A stretch of DNA of 64,000 bases from Shewanella psychrotolerans (lineage in GTDB: Bacteria; Pseudomonadota; Gammaproteobacteria; Enterobacterales; Shewanellaceae): NCBI RefSeq assembly GCF_019457595.1, contig NZ_CP080419.1:2170001-2234000 (forward strand), read 5' to 3'. The first letter of the stretch is position 1, and each line of letters starts with the position of its first letter. Below are positions 35,971 to 45,072 of the stretch, piece after piece. Below the pieces are notes generated by a model. The model did not search any database. It was not told the origin of the DNA and saw only the letters and a list, made by a program, of their open reading frames with translations. The position numbers were made by a program, and so were the translations under genes.

Positions 35971-36302
35971 TGGTAAGCCCCTAGTTTCTTAGACACTTAA
36001 CTGTTTCTCAAAGTACTGTTTTTCGAACTGCACAGGAGACAGTCCATTATTACTACCATGACGACGCACAGGATTATAGAAATATTCGATATAGTTAAAT
36101 ATTTCTGAGCGAGCTTCATCTCTGTTTTTATAGATTTTTCTCTTAACTCTATCTTTCTTCAGCAACGAGAAAAAGCTTTCCGCGACAGCATTATCATGAC
36201 AGTTTCCTCGTCGATTCATACTGGCTTCTAAATTGTGCTCTTTTAAGAAGCTACGCCAATCAGAACATGTATTGCACTCCTTGGTCGGAATGTATCAAAC
36301 CT
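35971..36302 (-). mobile_element. IS3-family (IS150-like) transposase C-terminal remnant
   Basis: From a terminal repeat beginning TGGTAAGCCCCTAGTTTCTT the - strand encodes the end of an OrfB transposase: GLIHSDQGVQY, then after a one-base insertion SDWRSFLKEHNLEASMNRRG, then AESFFSLLKKDRV with the catalytic Glu, and YIEYFYNPVRRHGSNNGLSP. The N-terminal part and OrfA are missing. Confidence 0.82.
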
Positions 36303-36318
36303 TATGTCCACTTCCCCT

Positions 36319-36624
36319 TTAATGAGACAATTCTAAGCTAGAGTTTTCCAGTTTTGCCCGATAAGCTGCCGGAGGCAGGTTACCGAGACTTTCATGTGTT
36401 CTTTCTTCGTTGTAATCCAAGCGCCAGAACCAGGCCATGTCTCTCACCTGACTGAGATTTTCAAACAGATAAGCATCAAGGAACTCTCTGCGGAATGAAC
36501 CATTGAAGCGTTCAAAAACCATTTTGTTGTGGCTTACCTGGCTGGATATATACCAGTTCAATATTATGGTGCTCAGGACTGAAATCTGATATCTTCTTCC
36601 CTCAGTCAACTGCTGATAACTCAT
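36319..36624 (-). mobile_element. chimeric remnant: IS30 N-terminus joined to IS3 C-terminus
   Basis: The frame starts MSYQQLTEGRRYQIS, typical of IS30 transposases, then switches after about 17 residues to an IS3-type end: FERFNGSFRREFLDAYLFEN, YNEERTHESLGNLPPAAYRA. A frameshift lies in between (another frame reads YIQPGKPQQNGF). It records at least two insertions and deletions at this spot. The 36,625-36,809 stretch to its right holds no gene. Confidence 0.75.
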
Positions 36625-36809
36625 AGTGATACTCTTTTTTCTTTGGCGAGATAAAGCCTACCACTTTCAGCAGTTGGCTTCTTCTACGCCTCAATTAAGA
36701 GTGTCGCAGTTATTATCTGAATTCGGTCTTAACAAAAATATTGTAGATTCAATTTTTCGCTTTCCTCCCAACTCGACTGAACATAATCTCTTGTGGTTAA
36801 TGAAGAGAT

Positions 36810-36832
36810 GGAGGGTGTCATTAACACCCTCC
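36810..36832 (-). terminator. hairpin terminator of the small heat-shock gene
   Basis: GGAGGGTGT pairs with ACACCCTCC around a short loop, twelve bases past the - strand stop. Confidence 0.7.
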
Positions 36833-36844
36833 TTCAATACCGCA

Positions 36845-37324
36845 TCAAGCGGCTTTGTCACTTTTCACTTCTTTTTCCTGTGATTGATGAGATAAAGCCT
36901 TTTGTGCTTGGTTAATGGGGATCGACTTAGGTTTCATGGCTTCTGGAACCTCTTTGACCAAAGAGATTATCAATAAACCATTAGATAAATCTGCGCCAGT
37001 CACTTCGACGTAATCCGCTAAATTGAACTTACGTTCGAAATTTCGATTGGCTATCCCTTGATAGAGATATGTGTGCTCATCGTTTTGGCCTCGATGCCCT
37101 TTCACGCTGAGTACCCCCTGCTCTACTTGGATTTCGAGTTCATCTTGAGAAAAACCAGCTACGGCAACCGAAATTGCATAACGAGATTCATCAAGTATTT
37201 CAATATTGTAAGGGGGGTAAGCACTTGAAGAGGCATCAGATGCTAACGCACTGTCAATCAAGGATGCTAAGCGATCGAAACCAATACTGCTACGGTATAG
37301 TGGGGTTAAATCAACTGAGTTCAT
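36845..37324 (-). CDS. ibpA: Hsp20 small heat-shock protein, IbpA-like
   Basis: 159 residues. The N-terminus MNSVDLTPLYRSSIGFDRL and the alpha-crystallin domain (PPYNIEILDESRYAISVAVA to NGLLIISLVKEVPE) match IbpA/IbpB, ATP-independent holdases that bind unfolding proteins for DnaK/ClpB. A C-terminal I-x-I motif is present in KSIPINQ. ATG 37324 has GGAGG about seven bases upstream; a longer frame is not supported. It marks the start of ordinary chromosome right of the mobile region. Confidence 0.9.
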   Translation of the reverse strand: MNSVDLTPLYRSSIGFDRLASLIDSALASDASSSAYPPYNIEILDESRYAISVAVAGFSQDELEIQVEQGVLSVKGHRGQNDEHTYLYQGIANRNFERKFNLADYVEVTGADLSNGLLIISLVKEVPEAMKPKSIPINQAQKALSHQSQEKEVKSDKAA

Positions 37325-37625
37325 AATATATCCTCCGTAAGAAGCAACATAAAATAAAGACAATTAATGGTGATTAAATCTCTGTCACAGACAACCTAAC
37401 CACATGAAATAAATTAAGGTCGAAAAATAAAAAACCAAGAGGTAATGCTAGAAATTTTTTTTATAAAAATAGCATTTTTTATAAGATTTTAGAGAAATTG
37501 ATGAGTTTAAACAGCACCATGTATTCCTAATTATTGATTTTAAAAGGAATTGCATGGTTATCCGCTAGGCCTACATGTGGCTGGCCAAATTGTCTTATCT
37601 ACAACATCTTGGCTTCATCAACAAA
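37325..37625. other. promoter region of ibpA, AT-rich
   Basis: Strongly AT-rich. I could not pick out a convincing sigma-32 promoter, and no gene is supported. Confidence 0.3.
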
Positions 37626-37647
37626 AAACGAACCCGAAGGTTCGTTT
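37626..37647. terminator. hairpin terminator near the TonB receptor end
   Basis: AAACGAAC-CCGAAG-GTTCGTTT with A-rich left and T-rich right flanks, able to act in both directions. It lies 107 bases past the - strand stop of the receptor gene. Confidence 0.65.
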
Positions 37648-37754
37648 CCATTTTTAAGTAGAGCACTGCCCCACAAACTCCTTGATAAAGAACTCCTCGA
37701 AAAAGAATGGGGGCTCAAATTATCACCGTTAAGCCAAATGCATTTTAATTTAGA

Positions 37755-39854
37755 TTAAAAATTATAATTTAAGCTAACCTTATAATTTACTGGCTCACCT
37801 GGTTGAGTCCAAATAGCAGAGTAGGAGTTAGCATAATAAGTTTTATCCAACACGTTATTTACAACAAACTGGACACTCAAATCATCATTAACGTGGTAAT
37901 TTGCGAACAGGTTTACCAAGGTGTATGACGGTAAGTAATACGTAGGATCAATGACTTCACCTAATCGCTCACCAACATATTGAACCGACATACCAATTGT
38001 CGAATTTGAGTCGATTAGATCACTTAAATCTCTCTTAAGACGAGCATTTGCACTGTGTTTGGGAATATTAAGTAACGGGCTACCTTTTGGTAAACTTACC
38101 CACCAATCTGTATTAACCGTATCTTTTGCCGTTTTAGCATCGGTGTATGTATAAGCAAGGTCAAACGACGTTTGGTCGGTAATATCACCGTGTAACTCTA
38201 ACTCAACCCCTTCGCTAGTAACCTCGCCTAACGCCCTAGATATACCGGCTTGCAAATCTGTGCTTAGCATGTTGCTCTTTTCAGCGCTAAATACTGTCAA
38301 ACTACCACTGACAATATGGGTATTAAATTTAACCCCGACCTCAAAAGAGGTTGTTTCTTCAGGATCAAATGCGTCTCCATTTACATCGTAACCACTATTA
38401 GGCCTAAAACCTTCAGAGTAACTGGTATAGAGCTGTAGGTCGTCAGAATGGGCATACACTACACCTGCACGAGGGCTAAATGTACTTTGATCAGCCTCAG
38501 ATTGAGTTAAATTGATGTGGTTATCGATTCGCTGATCAAACCAATCGTAACGACCCCCAACTTGTATTTTCCATTGCTCAGTGATGTCTATTTGATCTTG
38601 AATATAAACCCCATAGCTATGCTGTACTTCAGTACTATCAAATAGCAGTGAACCTTCAGGCGCCGTTTTTCCATACACAGGGTTGTACATATTTATTGCA
38701 TAACTGGTGTCATCAAGAGTGGGACGGTATCTATACCAGTGTTTATCAAAATCAAACTTGCTGGCATCAGCACCAATTAATAGATGGTGCGTCAAACCAG
38801 CAGCTTCTACACTACCGCTAACCTCTACACGTGCAGACATATAGTTAGTTTGAAAGTCGCGCTGGTTATGTTGCCTACTCAGTGTTACTCCATCAATAAA
38901 GTAAACTTGTCGGCTAGGAGCCAGTTCGGCATCACTCGATTCGCTTAAAAATTCCGAATCATTATAACTAAAGCCAGTTAAAAGGGACCATTGTCCAATT
39001 TGATGCTCAAGGGTAAGCTGATGAGAAATAGCATTTACTTCTGTAGGTTTGTCACTTGGTTCACCTAAAAAAGTCTCGATAGGCAATGCATCAATTTTTC
39101 CGTCTATAGCCACAATACCACGATCAAACGTCGAACTTTGATCAACGTACTCTAGCTCATAATTTAATTTTGTGTTATCTGAAATTATCCATAATATTGA
39201 AGGTGTTAATACTGTTTTATTCGATTCATGATAGTCTCTAAAGCTTTCACTATCTTCAACAGCACCATTGACTCTAAAGGCTAATTGCTCCGAAATGGCA
39301 TTGGTATAGTCACCTTCAGCGCGATAGCTTTGCCAGCTACCGGCAGTAACTTTCACATATCCTTGTTGTTCAAACTTTGGCTTTTTTGTAATGATATTAA
39401 TAGTACCACCAGGCTCTGAACGGCCATAAAGTGCAGAGCCGGTACCTTTCATGATTTCGACATAATCAATATTACTCGTATCACGGACACCGCTAAAACT
39501 TCGCCCGGACGAAAATCCGTTAATTAAAAAGCCCGATGGAATATTCTCATCACCCACTAAGCCACGTATTGCAAAGCTTTCCCACAATCCACCGAAATCA
39601 TTTTGTTCAGCAATACTCGGCGTTAAATCGAATATGTCACTTAAGGTGGTTACCCCAGCGTCATTGAGTGTTTCAGCAGAAATAAATTCAACACTTTGTG
39701 GTTGTTCGTTCAAAGGCACATCACCACGAAAAGCTTGCCTAACACCCGATACTGATATTTTTTCTATGTTGGGTGACTCAGTGGTGGCATATACGGACGA
39801 TGTTAAAATTGCGCTAATAACGACTGAAAGCGCTGATTTTTGGTATCTGTTCAT
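37755..39854 (-). CDS. TonB-dependent outer-membrane receptor, siderophore type
   Basis: 699 residues. Signal peptide MNRYQKSALSVVISAILTSSVYA. The plug domain has NEQPQSVEFISAETLNDAGV and IDYVEIMKGTGSALYGRSEP, with GGTINIITKKP, as in siderophore receptors of the FhuE/FpvA type. The 22-strand barrel ends in VSLNYNF with a terminal aromatic, as outer-membrane proteins require. A palindrome (39939-39959) lies 85 bases upstream, between it and the divergent DUF4198 gene, so metal control is likely. The ligand is not evident. ATG 39854 was chosen over an upstream TTG. Confidence 0.92.
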   Translation of the reverse strand: MNRYQKSALSVVISAILTSSVYATTESPNIEKISVSGVRQAFRGDVPLNEQPQSVEFISAETLNDAGVTTLSDIFDLTPSIAEQNDFGGLWESFAIRGLVGDENIPSGFLINGFSSGRSFSGVRDTSNIDYVEIMKGTGSALYGRSEPGGTINIITKKPKFEQQGYVKVTAGSWQSYRAEGDYTNAISEQLAFRVNGAVEDSESFRDYHESNKTVLTPSILWIISDNTKLNYELEYVDQSSTFDRGIVAIDGKIDALPIETFLGEPSDKPTEVNAISHQLTLEHQIGQWSLLTGFSYNDSEFLSESSDAELAPSRQVYFIDGVTLSRQHNQRDFQTNYMSARVEVSGSVEAAGLTHHLLIGADASKFDFDKHWYRYRPTLDDTSYAINMYNPVYGKTAPEGSLLFDSTEVQHSYGVYIQDQIDITEQWKIQVGGRYDWFDQRIDNHINLTQSEADQSTFSPRAGVVYAHSDDLQLYTSYSEGFRPNSGYDVNGDAFDPEETTSFEVGVKFNTHIVSGSLTVFSAEKSNMLSTDLQAGISRALGEVTSEGVELELHGDITDQTSFDLAYTYTDAKTAKDTVNTDWWVSLPKGSPLLNIPKHSANARLKRDLSDLIDSNSTIGMSVQYVGERLGEVIDPTYYLPSYTLVNLFANYHVNDDLSVQFVVNNVLDKTYYANSYSAIWTQPGEPVNYKVSLNYNF

Positions 39855-39938
39855 TCTATCTCTCGGTATCAACTTTACTTATTCATTAAGGCTTTTGTTA
39901 AACATTTAAAATCTAACCACGCCAGTTATTGAACATGT

Positions 39939-39959
39939 AAATGGTAACGGTTATCATTT
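39939..39959. promoter_or_regulatory. Fur/Zur-like palindromic operator
   Basis: AAATGGTAAC and GTTATCATTT flank a central G; nine of ten positions pair. It resembles both Zur (AAATGTTAT...) and Fur boxes and sits between two divergent genes of metal-uptake type. Confidence 0.55.
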
Positions 39960-40073
39960 GCGGTATGGTATAGAAATATTACAACGAGAACCAGCCTTTC
40001 AAGTCACAGAAATTACAAAAAATGTAAAAATAAAACCTAATTAACAACCAAAGTAACAACCTTAGAGAAGACG

Positions 40074-40811
40074 ATGAAAAAACTTACTTTAGCTTGCATT
40101 ATATTAGTCATGTCGATATCAACCATATACAGCTCAGAGATACAAGCCCATGCAATATGGTTTGCAGAGCGATCATCGCAACTTGCCCTGATATATGGTG
40201 AAGGTGCACAAGACTTAGATACAGTTAAGCGGCAGAACAAAATCAAAAGTGTTACTGGTTATAACAAAAGTTGGCAAGAAAAAAGCGTGGAACTTGTTGA
40301 GTCTGGACCTATGATGATATTGAGTGATAACTCGGTTTATGCTGTTACAGGCATGCTCGATAATGGTTTGTGGAGTAAAACAAAAGATGGCAAATGGTTT
40401 GCCAATGGTCGTGATGAGATACCCGATGCAATCTTAAGCGAGCACACAAAAAAACATGCTGTACATTTACGTGGGCCACTTGTTGAAATTCCTCCACTTA
40501 AAGAGCAACAATTGCAAATTCTCCCCATAGGCAATTCGTTTTCAGACCAGAAAGGCACAATGGTTAGCTACCGTATAATCTTCAATGGTAAAGCGGTTAA
40601 AGGTGCTAAAGTGATAAATGACATTGTAAACGACCCAGATCAAAAGCCTATGATAAGCAATGATGATGGTGTAGTCACATTACCACTACGCAACCAAGGT
40701 TTGAACGTAGTTGCCGCAATATATGATGAGGAAAGTACAAATCTAGCAATATTTGATAAAATTGAGCACTTAGCAACACTGTCATTTATTTTGCCCCACG
40801 CCGCAGAATGA
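40074..40811 (+). CDS. periplasmic DUF4198-family protein
   Basis: 245 residues with a signal peptide (MKKLTLACIILVMSISTIYS). The mature part begins QAHAIWFAERSSQLALIYGE, with the conserved His-x-x-Trp early segment of DUF4198 proteins, often linked to Ni/Co or other metal uptake. The C-terminal half has an Ig-like layout (KAVKGAKVI, DDGVVTLPL). Divergent from the TonB receptor around a shared palindrome, which suggests joint control and function in metal import. Confidence 0.8.
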   Translation: MKKLTLACIILVMSISTIYSSEIQAHAIWFAERSSQLALIYGEGAQDLDTVKRQNKIKSVTGYNKSWQEKSVELVESGPMMILSDNSVYAVTGMLDNGLWSKTKDGKWFANGRDEIPDAILSEHTKKHAVHLRGPLVEIPPLKEQQLQILPIGNSFSDQKGTMVSYRIIFNGKAVKGAKVINDIVNDPDQKPMISNDDGVVTLPLRNQGLNVVAAIYDEESTNLAIFDKIEHLATLSFILPHAAE

Positions 40812-41363
40812 TATTTAAAAATTAGTTAATTGTATTCAAGAAAACCATTGTGGGTCTTGGCTTCTATACTATTAAGACAAGACCCTATTTAAGCAATGAG
40901 TCACCATCATTAAACCTGTCACGTTTAGTATTGCATAAGTCAGCCAGACTCGTTAACACAGCATCAAAAGTGCAAAAAACACGCTGAGTCGATCATTTTC
41001 TTATACTGATTGGTATAAAAGTCAGTTTGGCAATCCATGTCTCTCATTCGTGAACTTGAAGCCGCTTCACAACACCTTGTCGTCGAAGTATTTACACATT
41101 AGCCTACTGCAAATAATTTCAAAATGTGACTGTTCAATTTTTAGGAGAGATTACCGCTGTGTGTCTCTCGCGACCGTTATGTCTTTATGCTCCCGTCGAC
41201 TGGTTGGTAGGTAGATAACCGGATGGCGACTGGTTCTGGTTATATAATGAGCATTTGACGAGGCTATTTAGCCAAAAAACGGTTATTCATCAATAAAGTA
41301 CTGAAATTTAAAAATCTCATGCCTACACTGAGGTTAATATCTGTCATAAAAGGTAATTCATCT
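40812..41363. other. gap before the Lon-like gene
   Basis: A GGTCTT-AAGACC-type hairpin follows the DUF4198 gene (about 40,853-40,886), then comes a dispersed repeat (40,975-41,017). A 21-codon frame at 41,038 is not supported. Confidence 0.4.
40975..41017 (+). repeat. dispersed chromosomal repeat, copy 1
   Basis: Contains CACGCTGAGT, GATCA, TTTCTTATACTG and TTGGTATAA, nearly the same as 58786-58829 in the same orientation. Both are outside the mobile region. Confidence 0.7.
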
Positions 41364-43766
41364 ATGCCAATCTCCCCTCTTACCAGTGACAAACTTTATT
41401 GCCATTGTGAGCTGTCAGGCTTGGCGCCCGATATCAAGTCAACAAAACACCTAACACCGCTTAATGAAATAGTGGGCCAAGAACGAGCGCAAGGTGCTGT
41501 CGAGTTCGCAATGTCGATGAAAGACAAAGGCTATAACATCTATGCTATTGGCCGTAATGGTTTAGGTAAGCGCACCATGGTAATGCGATATTTAGATCGC
41601 TATGAGCCTAGTGGTCATCATCAGCTATATGACTGGTGTTATGTGGTTAACTTTGATGATGCACGAACACCAAAGGTGTTAAAGCTTCCTCAAGGGCATG
41701 GTGTTCAATTTAAAAAAGATGTTGAGCAATTGATGAAACGGCTTGTTAAAGCATTGCCGTTGGCGTTCGACAATGAAATGTATTACGCACGGGCCGAAAA
41801 ATTAAAGTCACAGTTAGCGACCAGACAAGAAAACGCCCTCACCCAACTCACAAAAGAAGCGGCTTCTAAAAATATTAGCCTTAGCATCACAGCTCAAGGT
41901 AGCTATGAGTTAGTGGCGATGAATGGTGAAGAACCCCATAGCGAAGCGTCTTTTGCTGCGCTAAGTAATAAAGAACAGGAACAACTAGAACAGCAAATTG
42001 GTGAGTTGGAATCGAAACTGCGTGAAGTGGTGCGAAAATTTACCGCCTGGGAAGAACGGTATTCCGAAAAGCAACAAAAGCATGACGAACAAGTTGCGCA
42101 AGATGTTTTAATCCATCTGATTGATCCGTTAAAAGAAGCTTATGCCGAACAAGGTGAAATTAAAGCCCACCTAAATGAAATGCATAAAGATATTATTGAT
42201 AATCTCGATATTTTCCTAGAGCAAAATGAAGAGCAAGTTGCCCTATCCTACGCGTCACTCGAAAAGAAGATGCCTCGGCGTTATCAAGTTAATGTATTAG
42301 TTAATCACGCAAATAAAGTGATGCCGATTGTGATAGAGGAAAGCCCTAACTATCACAATATCTTTGGTTATATCGAAAACGCTACTTTTAAAGGCACCAT
42401 TTTTTCAGATTTCTCATTGATCCGCGCCGGAAGTTTGCACAAAGCTAATGGCGGCGTGTTGATGATCGATGCTATTAAGGTACTAGAACAACCTTACGTA
42501 TGGGATGGATTAAAACGAGCGCTGCGGTCAAGAAAGCTTAGCCTCAGTTCACTGGAGCGTGAAGTAACTTTGTCGGGCACCATCTCTCTTGACCCAGAAG
42601 CCATTCCGTTAGATGTGAAAATTATTCTGTTTGGTGACTATCAAACATACCAACTTTTACAGCATTATGACCCTGAATTTAAAGAACTATTTAGAGTCAC
42701 TGCCGACTTTGAAGATGAAATGCCAAGAACCGATGCGTCAGAAGCTCTATATGCCAAATTTATTTCGAGTATAGTTCATGGCAACAAAATGCTGCATTGC
42801 GACCGTGGTGCAATAAAACGCATCATCGAATTTAGCTCACGTCAGGCGGATGCACAAAACAAGCTTTCGCTTCATTCAGCGGATATTGCAAACTTGCTGC
42901 GTGAATCTAACTACGTAGCTAAATCTAGTAATGCTAACATGATAAGGCTTGGCCACGTTGAGCAAGCGCTGCGTAATCATGAACATAGGGTATGTCGTCT
43001 TAGAGACAACATTATGCAAAGCTTTGTTAATGGGACTACCTTAATCGACACTCAAAACGCTGTTGTGGGTCAAATTAATGCGCTGTCGGTGCTGTCAACC
43101 TCTGATCACCAGTTTGGTGCACCGAACCGGATCACGGCGACCGTTGCTTTTGGGGAAGGAGCGGTATTTGATATCGAACGTAAAGTTGAACTTGGTGGCA
43201 GCATTCACTCCAAGGGGGTGATGATTTTAACCGCCTACCTTGCCACGGTTTTGGGGCAAACTGATAAGATTCCATTAACCACTCACCTCACCTTTGAACA
43301 AAATTATGGTGGGGTCGACGGTGACAGCGCATCGATGGCTGAGCTTTGCACCATTATCTCGGCGTTTGCTAAGTTACCACTTAGGCAAGATGTTGCGATA
43401 ACGGGTTCTATGAACCAATTTGGGCAAGCTCAACCTATTGGCGGTGTGAATGAAAAGATTGAAGGCTTCTTTGATGTTTGCACTATAAAAGGACGCTGCA
43501 ATACCCAAGGGGTCATTATCCCTAAATCGAATGTTCAAAACTTAATGTTGCGATCCGATATTGTTGATGCTGTTAAAAAAGGTACCTTTTCCATATGGGC
43601 GATTGACCATGTAACGGAAGCAATAGAGATATTAATGGGTGTGCAGGCTGGCGAGCGCGATTTTGAGTTTGAAGATTATGCTGATGATTCAGTATTTGGG
43701 ATCGCAGATAGACGACTACAAAAACTCAGAGCCCATATAAAAAGCCAAGCTAAGTCCGCTAAATAG
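41364..43766 (+). CDS. Lon-like AAA+ serine protease (LonB/YcbZ group)
   Basis: 800 residues. The P-loop-like GRNGLGKRT is at 63-71, where the usual Ser/Thr after Lys is Arg. A long helical insert occupies about 130-290. The C-terminal Lon-type protease domain has the Ser in GGVDGDSASMAEL and the Lys in GGVNEKIEGFF, the Ser-Lys dyad. It probably degrades selected cytoplasmic proteins. ATG 41364 follows AAAGG; the ATG at 41319 lacks a ribosome site. Convergent with ppaC. Confidence 0.88.
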   Translation: MPISPLTSDKLYCHCELSGLAPDIKSTKHLTPLNEIVGQERAQGAVEFAMSMKDKGYNIYAIGRNGLGKRTMVMRYLDRYEPSGHHQLYDWCYVVNFDDARTPKVLKLPQGHGVQFKKDVEQLMKRLVKALPLAFDNEMYYARAEKLKSQLATRQENALTQLTKEAASKNISLSITAQGSYELVAMNGEEPHSEASFAALSNKEQEQLEQQIGELESKLREVVRKFTAWEERYSEKQQKHDEQVAQDVLIHLIDPLKEAYAEQGEIKAHLNEMHKDIIDNLDIFLEQNEEQVALSYASLEKKMPRRYQVNVLVNHANKVMPIVIEESPNYHNIFGYIENATFKGTIFSDFSLIRAGSLHKANGGVLMIDAIKVLEQPYVWDGLKRALRSRKLSLSSLEREVTLSGTISLDPEAIPLDVKIILFGDYQTYQLLQHYDPEFKELFRVTADFEDEMPRTDASEALYAKFISSIVHGNKMLHCDRGAIKRIIEFSSRQADAQNKLSLHSADIANLLRESNYVAKSSNANMIRLGHVEQALRNHEHRVCRLRDNIMQSFVNGTTLIDTQNAVVGQINALSVLSTSDHQFGAPNRITATVAFGEGAVFDIERKVELGGSIHSKGVMILTAYLATVLGQTDKIPLTTHLTFEQNYGGVDGDSASMAELCTIISAFAKLPLRQDVAITGSMNQFGQAQPIGGVNEKIEGFFDVCTIKGRCNTQGVIIPKSNVQNLMLRSDIVDAVKKGTFSIWAIDHVTEAIEILMGVQAGERDFEFEDYADDSVFGIADRRLQKLRAHIKSQAKSAK

Positions 43767-43807
43767 ACGCTATTTTTATTAATGATAGCCATCGTAAACA
43801 TAACAGC

Positions 43808-43835
43808 AAAATGGCCGGTAAATCACCGGCCATTT
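43808..43835. terminator. bidirectional terminator between the Lon-like gene and ppaC
   Basis: AAATGGCCGGT-AAATC-ACCGGCCATTT, an 11-base perfect stem between two convergent stops. Confidence 0.85.
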
Positions 43836-43882
43836 GATTGATCTTTTAACCGAACACTCGGCTTATCTATTTGTCTGCTTGA

Positions 43883-44803
43883 TTAAGCAAAAGCATCTTG
43901 CAATGGTGGTACAACTTGCTTCTTGCGACTAAGAACGCCATCTAACCAAACTCGGCCGTTCTCGGTTGCTTTGCCGTAGGCGCGTGCAGTCAAGTCATCA
44001 CAATCTGATACCACCAGCATTTCAGAACCTTCTTTCATAATATCTGTTAGTAATAACAACACACTATGACGATTACCTTCTGCTTTTAGCGCAGCAATAT
44101 CTGCTTCAAGCTCGGCTTTGATATCATCAAATACAGACAGATCAATCACCTCAAGCTGGCCGATACCGATTAAGTTACCGTTCATGTTGAAGTCTTTAAA
44201 GTCACGCATAACAAGATCGCGAACCGGTGTGCCTTCAACGGCTGATTTAACCTTAAACATCTCCATGCCTAGGGCTTTAAAATCTTCAATTCCAGCAATT
44301 TCGGCTAATGCTTCAACACATCTAATATCGGCAGTTGTGCAGGTTGGCGATTTAAAAATAACGGTGTCGCTTAAGATGGCGCACAGCATGATGCCTGCGA
44401 TGTCTTTTGGAATTTCAACATTGTAGAAATCATACATCATCTTAATAACGGTATTACTGCAGCCGACTGGACGGATCCAACACTCGAGCGGAGTCGATGT
44501 AGTTAGGTCACCTAACTTATGGTGATCAACGATCCCCACAATGGTAGCTTGAGCAATATCATCTGGTGCTTGAGTTAATTCTGAATGATCAACAATGTAA
44601 ACTTGTTCGCCAGCATAGCTCTCTTTGAACTCAGGAGCTTCGAAACCGAAACGTTCGAGTATGAATGCTGTCTCTGGAGAAAGTTCACCAAGACGCGCTG
44701 GAATAGCCGCTTCGCCGATCTGATTTTTAAGATAAGCGAGTGCGATAGCGCCGCAAATAGAATCTGAATCTGGGATCTTATGTCCCACAACGTACATTGG
44801 CAT
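43883..44803 (-). CDS. ppaC: manganese-dependent inorganic pyrophosphatase (family II)
   Basis: 306 residues, the usual length. Hydrolyses pyrophosphate to phosphate, pulling biosynthetic reactions forward. DHH-family motifs: His8-x3-Asp12-x-Asp14 (GHKIPDSDS), VDHSE, GIVDHHKLGD and the C-terminal SRKKQVVPPL substrate-binding segment. No CBS insert is present, so it is the simple form. Single gene with its own start. Confidence 0.95.
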   Translation of the reverse strand: MPMYVVGHKIPDSDSICGAIALAYLKNQIGEAAIPARLGELSPETAFILERFGFEAPEFKESYAGEQVYIVDHSELTQAPDDIAQATIVGIVDHHKLGDLTTSTPLECWIRPVGCSNTVIKMMYDFYNVEIPKDIAGIMLCAILSDTVIFKSPTCTTADIRCVEALAEIAGIEDFKALGMEMFKVKSAVEGTPVRDLVMRDFKDFNMNGNLIGIGQLEVIDLSVFDDIKAELEADIAALKAEGNRHSVLLLLTDIMKEGSEMLVVSDCDDLTARAYGKATENGRVWLDGVLSRKKQVVPPLQDAFA

Positions 44804-45027
44804 AGTTAATTCTCACGGTAAAATTTGCCGCATTTTACCAAAGAAGAATAAAATTTACATTAGCTAAAAACATTAATTAGTTAGCGCGAAGTAACCCCAT
44901 ATGTGTTTTTTGCTTACCCTAATAAGTTTAGCCCAAGCTCTAAGGATGGGGTCAAAACGTCGTGACGGAACCTGCATAAGGAAAATACAATGCTATTGGT
45001 GATCTGCGTTGTGACGTAGATTAGCAA

Positions 45028-45057
45028 AAACAAGAGCCCGCATAGCGAGCTCTTGTT
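45028..45057 (-). terminator. terminator of the M1 aminopeptidase gene
   Basis: On the - strand AACAAGAGCTCGC pairs with GGGCTCTTGTT and a short T-run follows, sixteen bases past the stop. Confidence 0.85.
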
Positions 45058-45072
45058 AACGTAATGGTTCGA

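Noticed and set aside
37531..37758. Small + strand gene before the TonB receptor
   Set aside because: The open frame covers a terminator hairpin and has no ribosome site.
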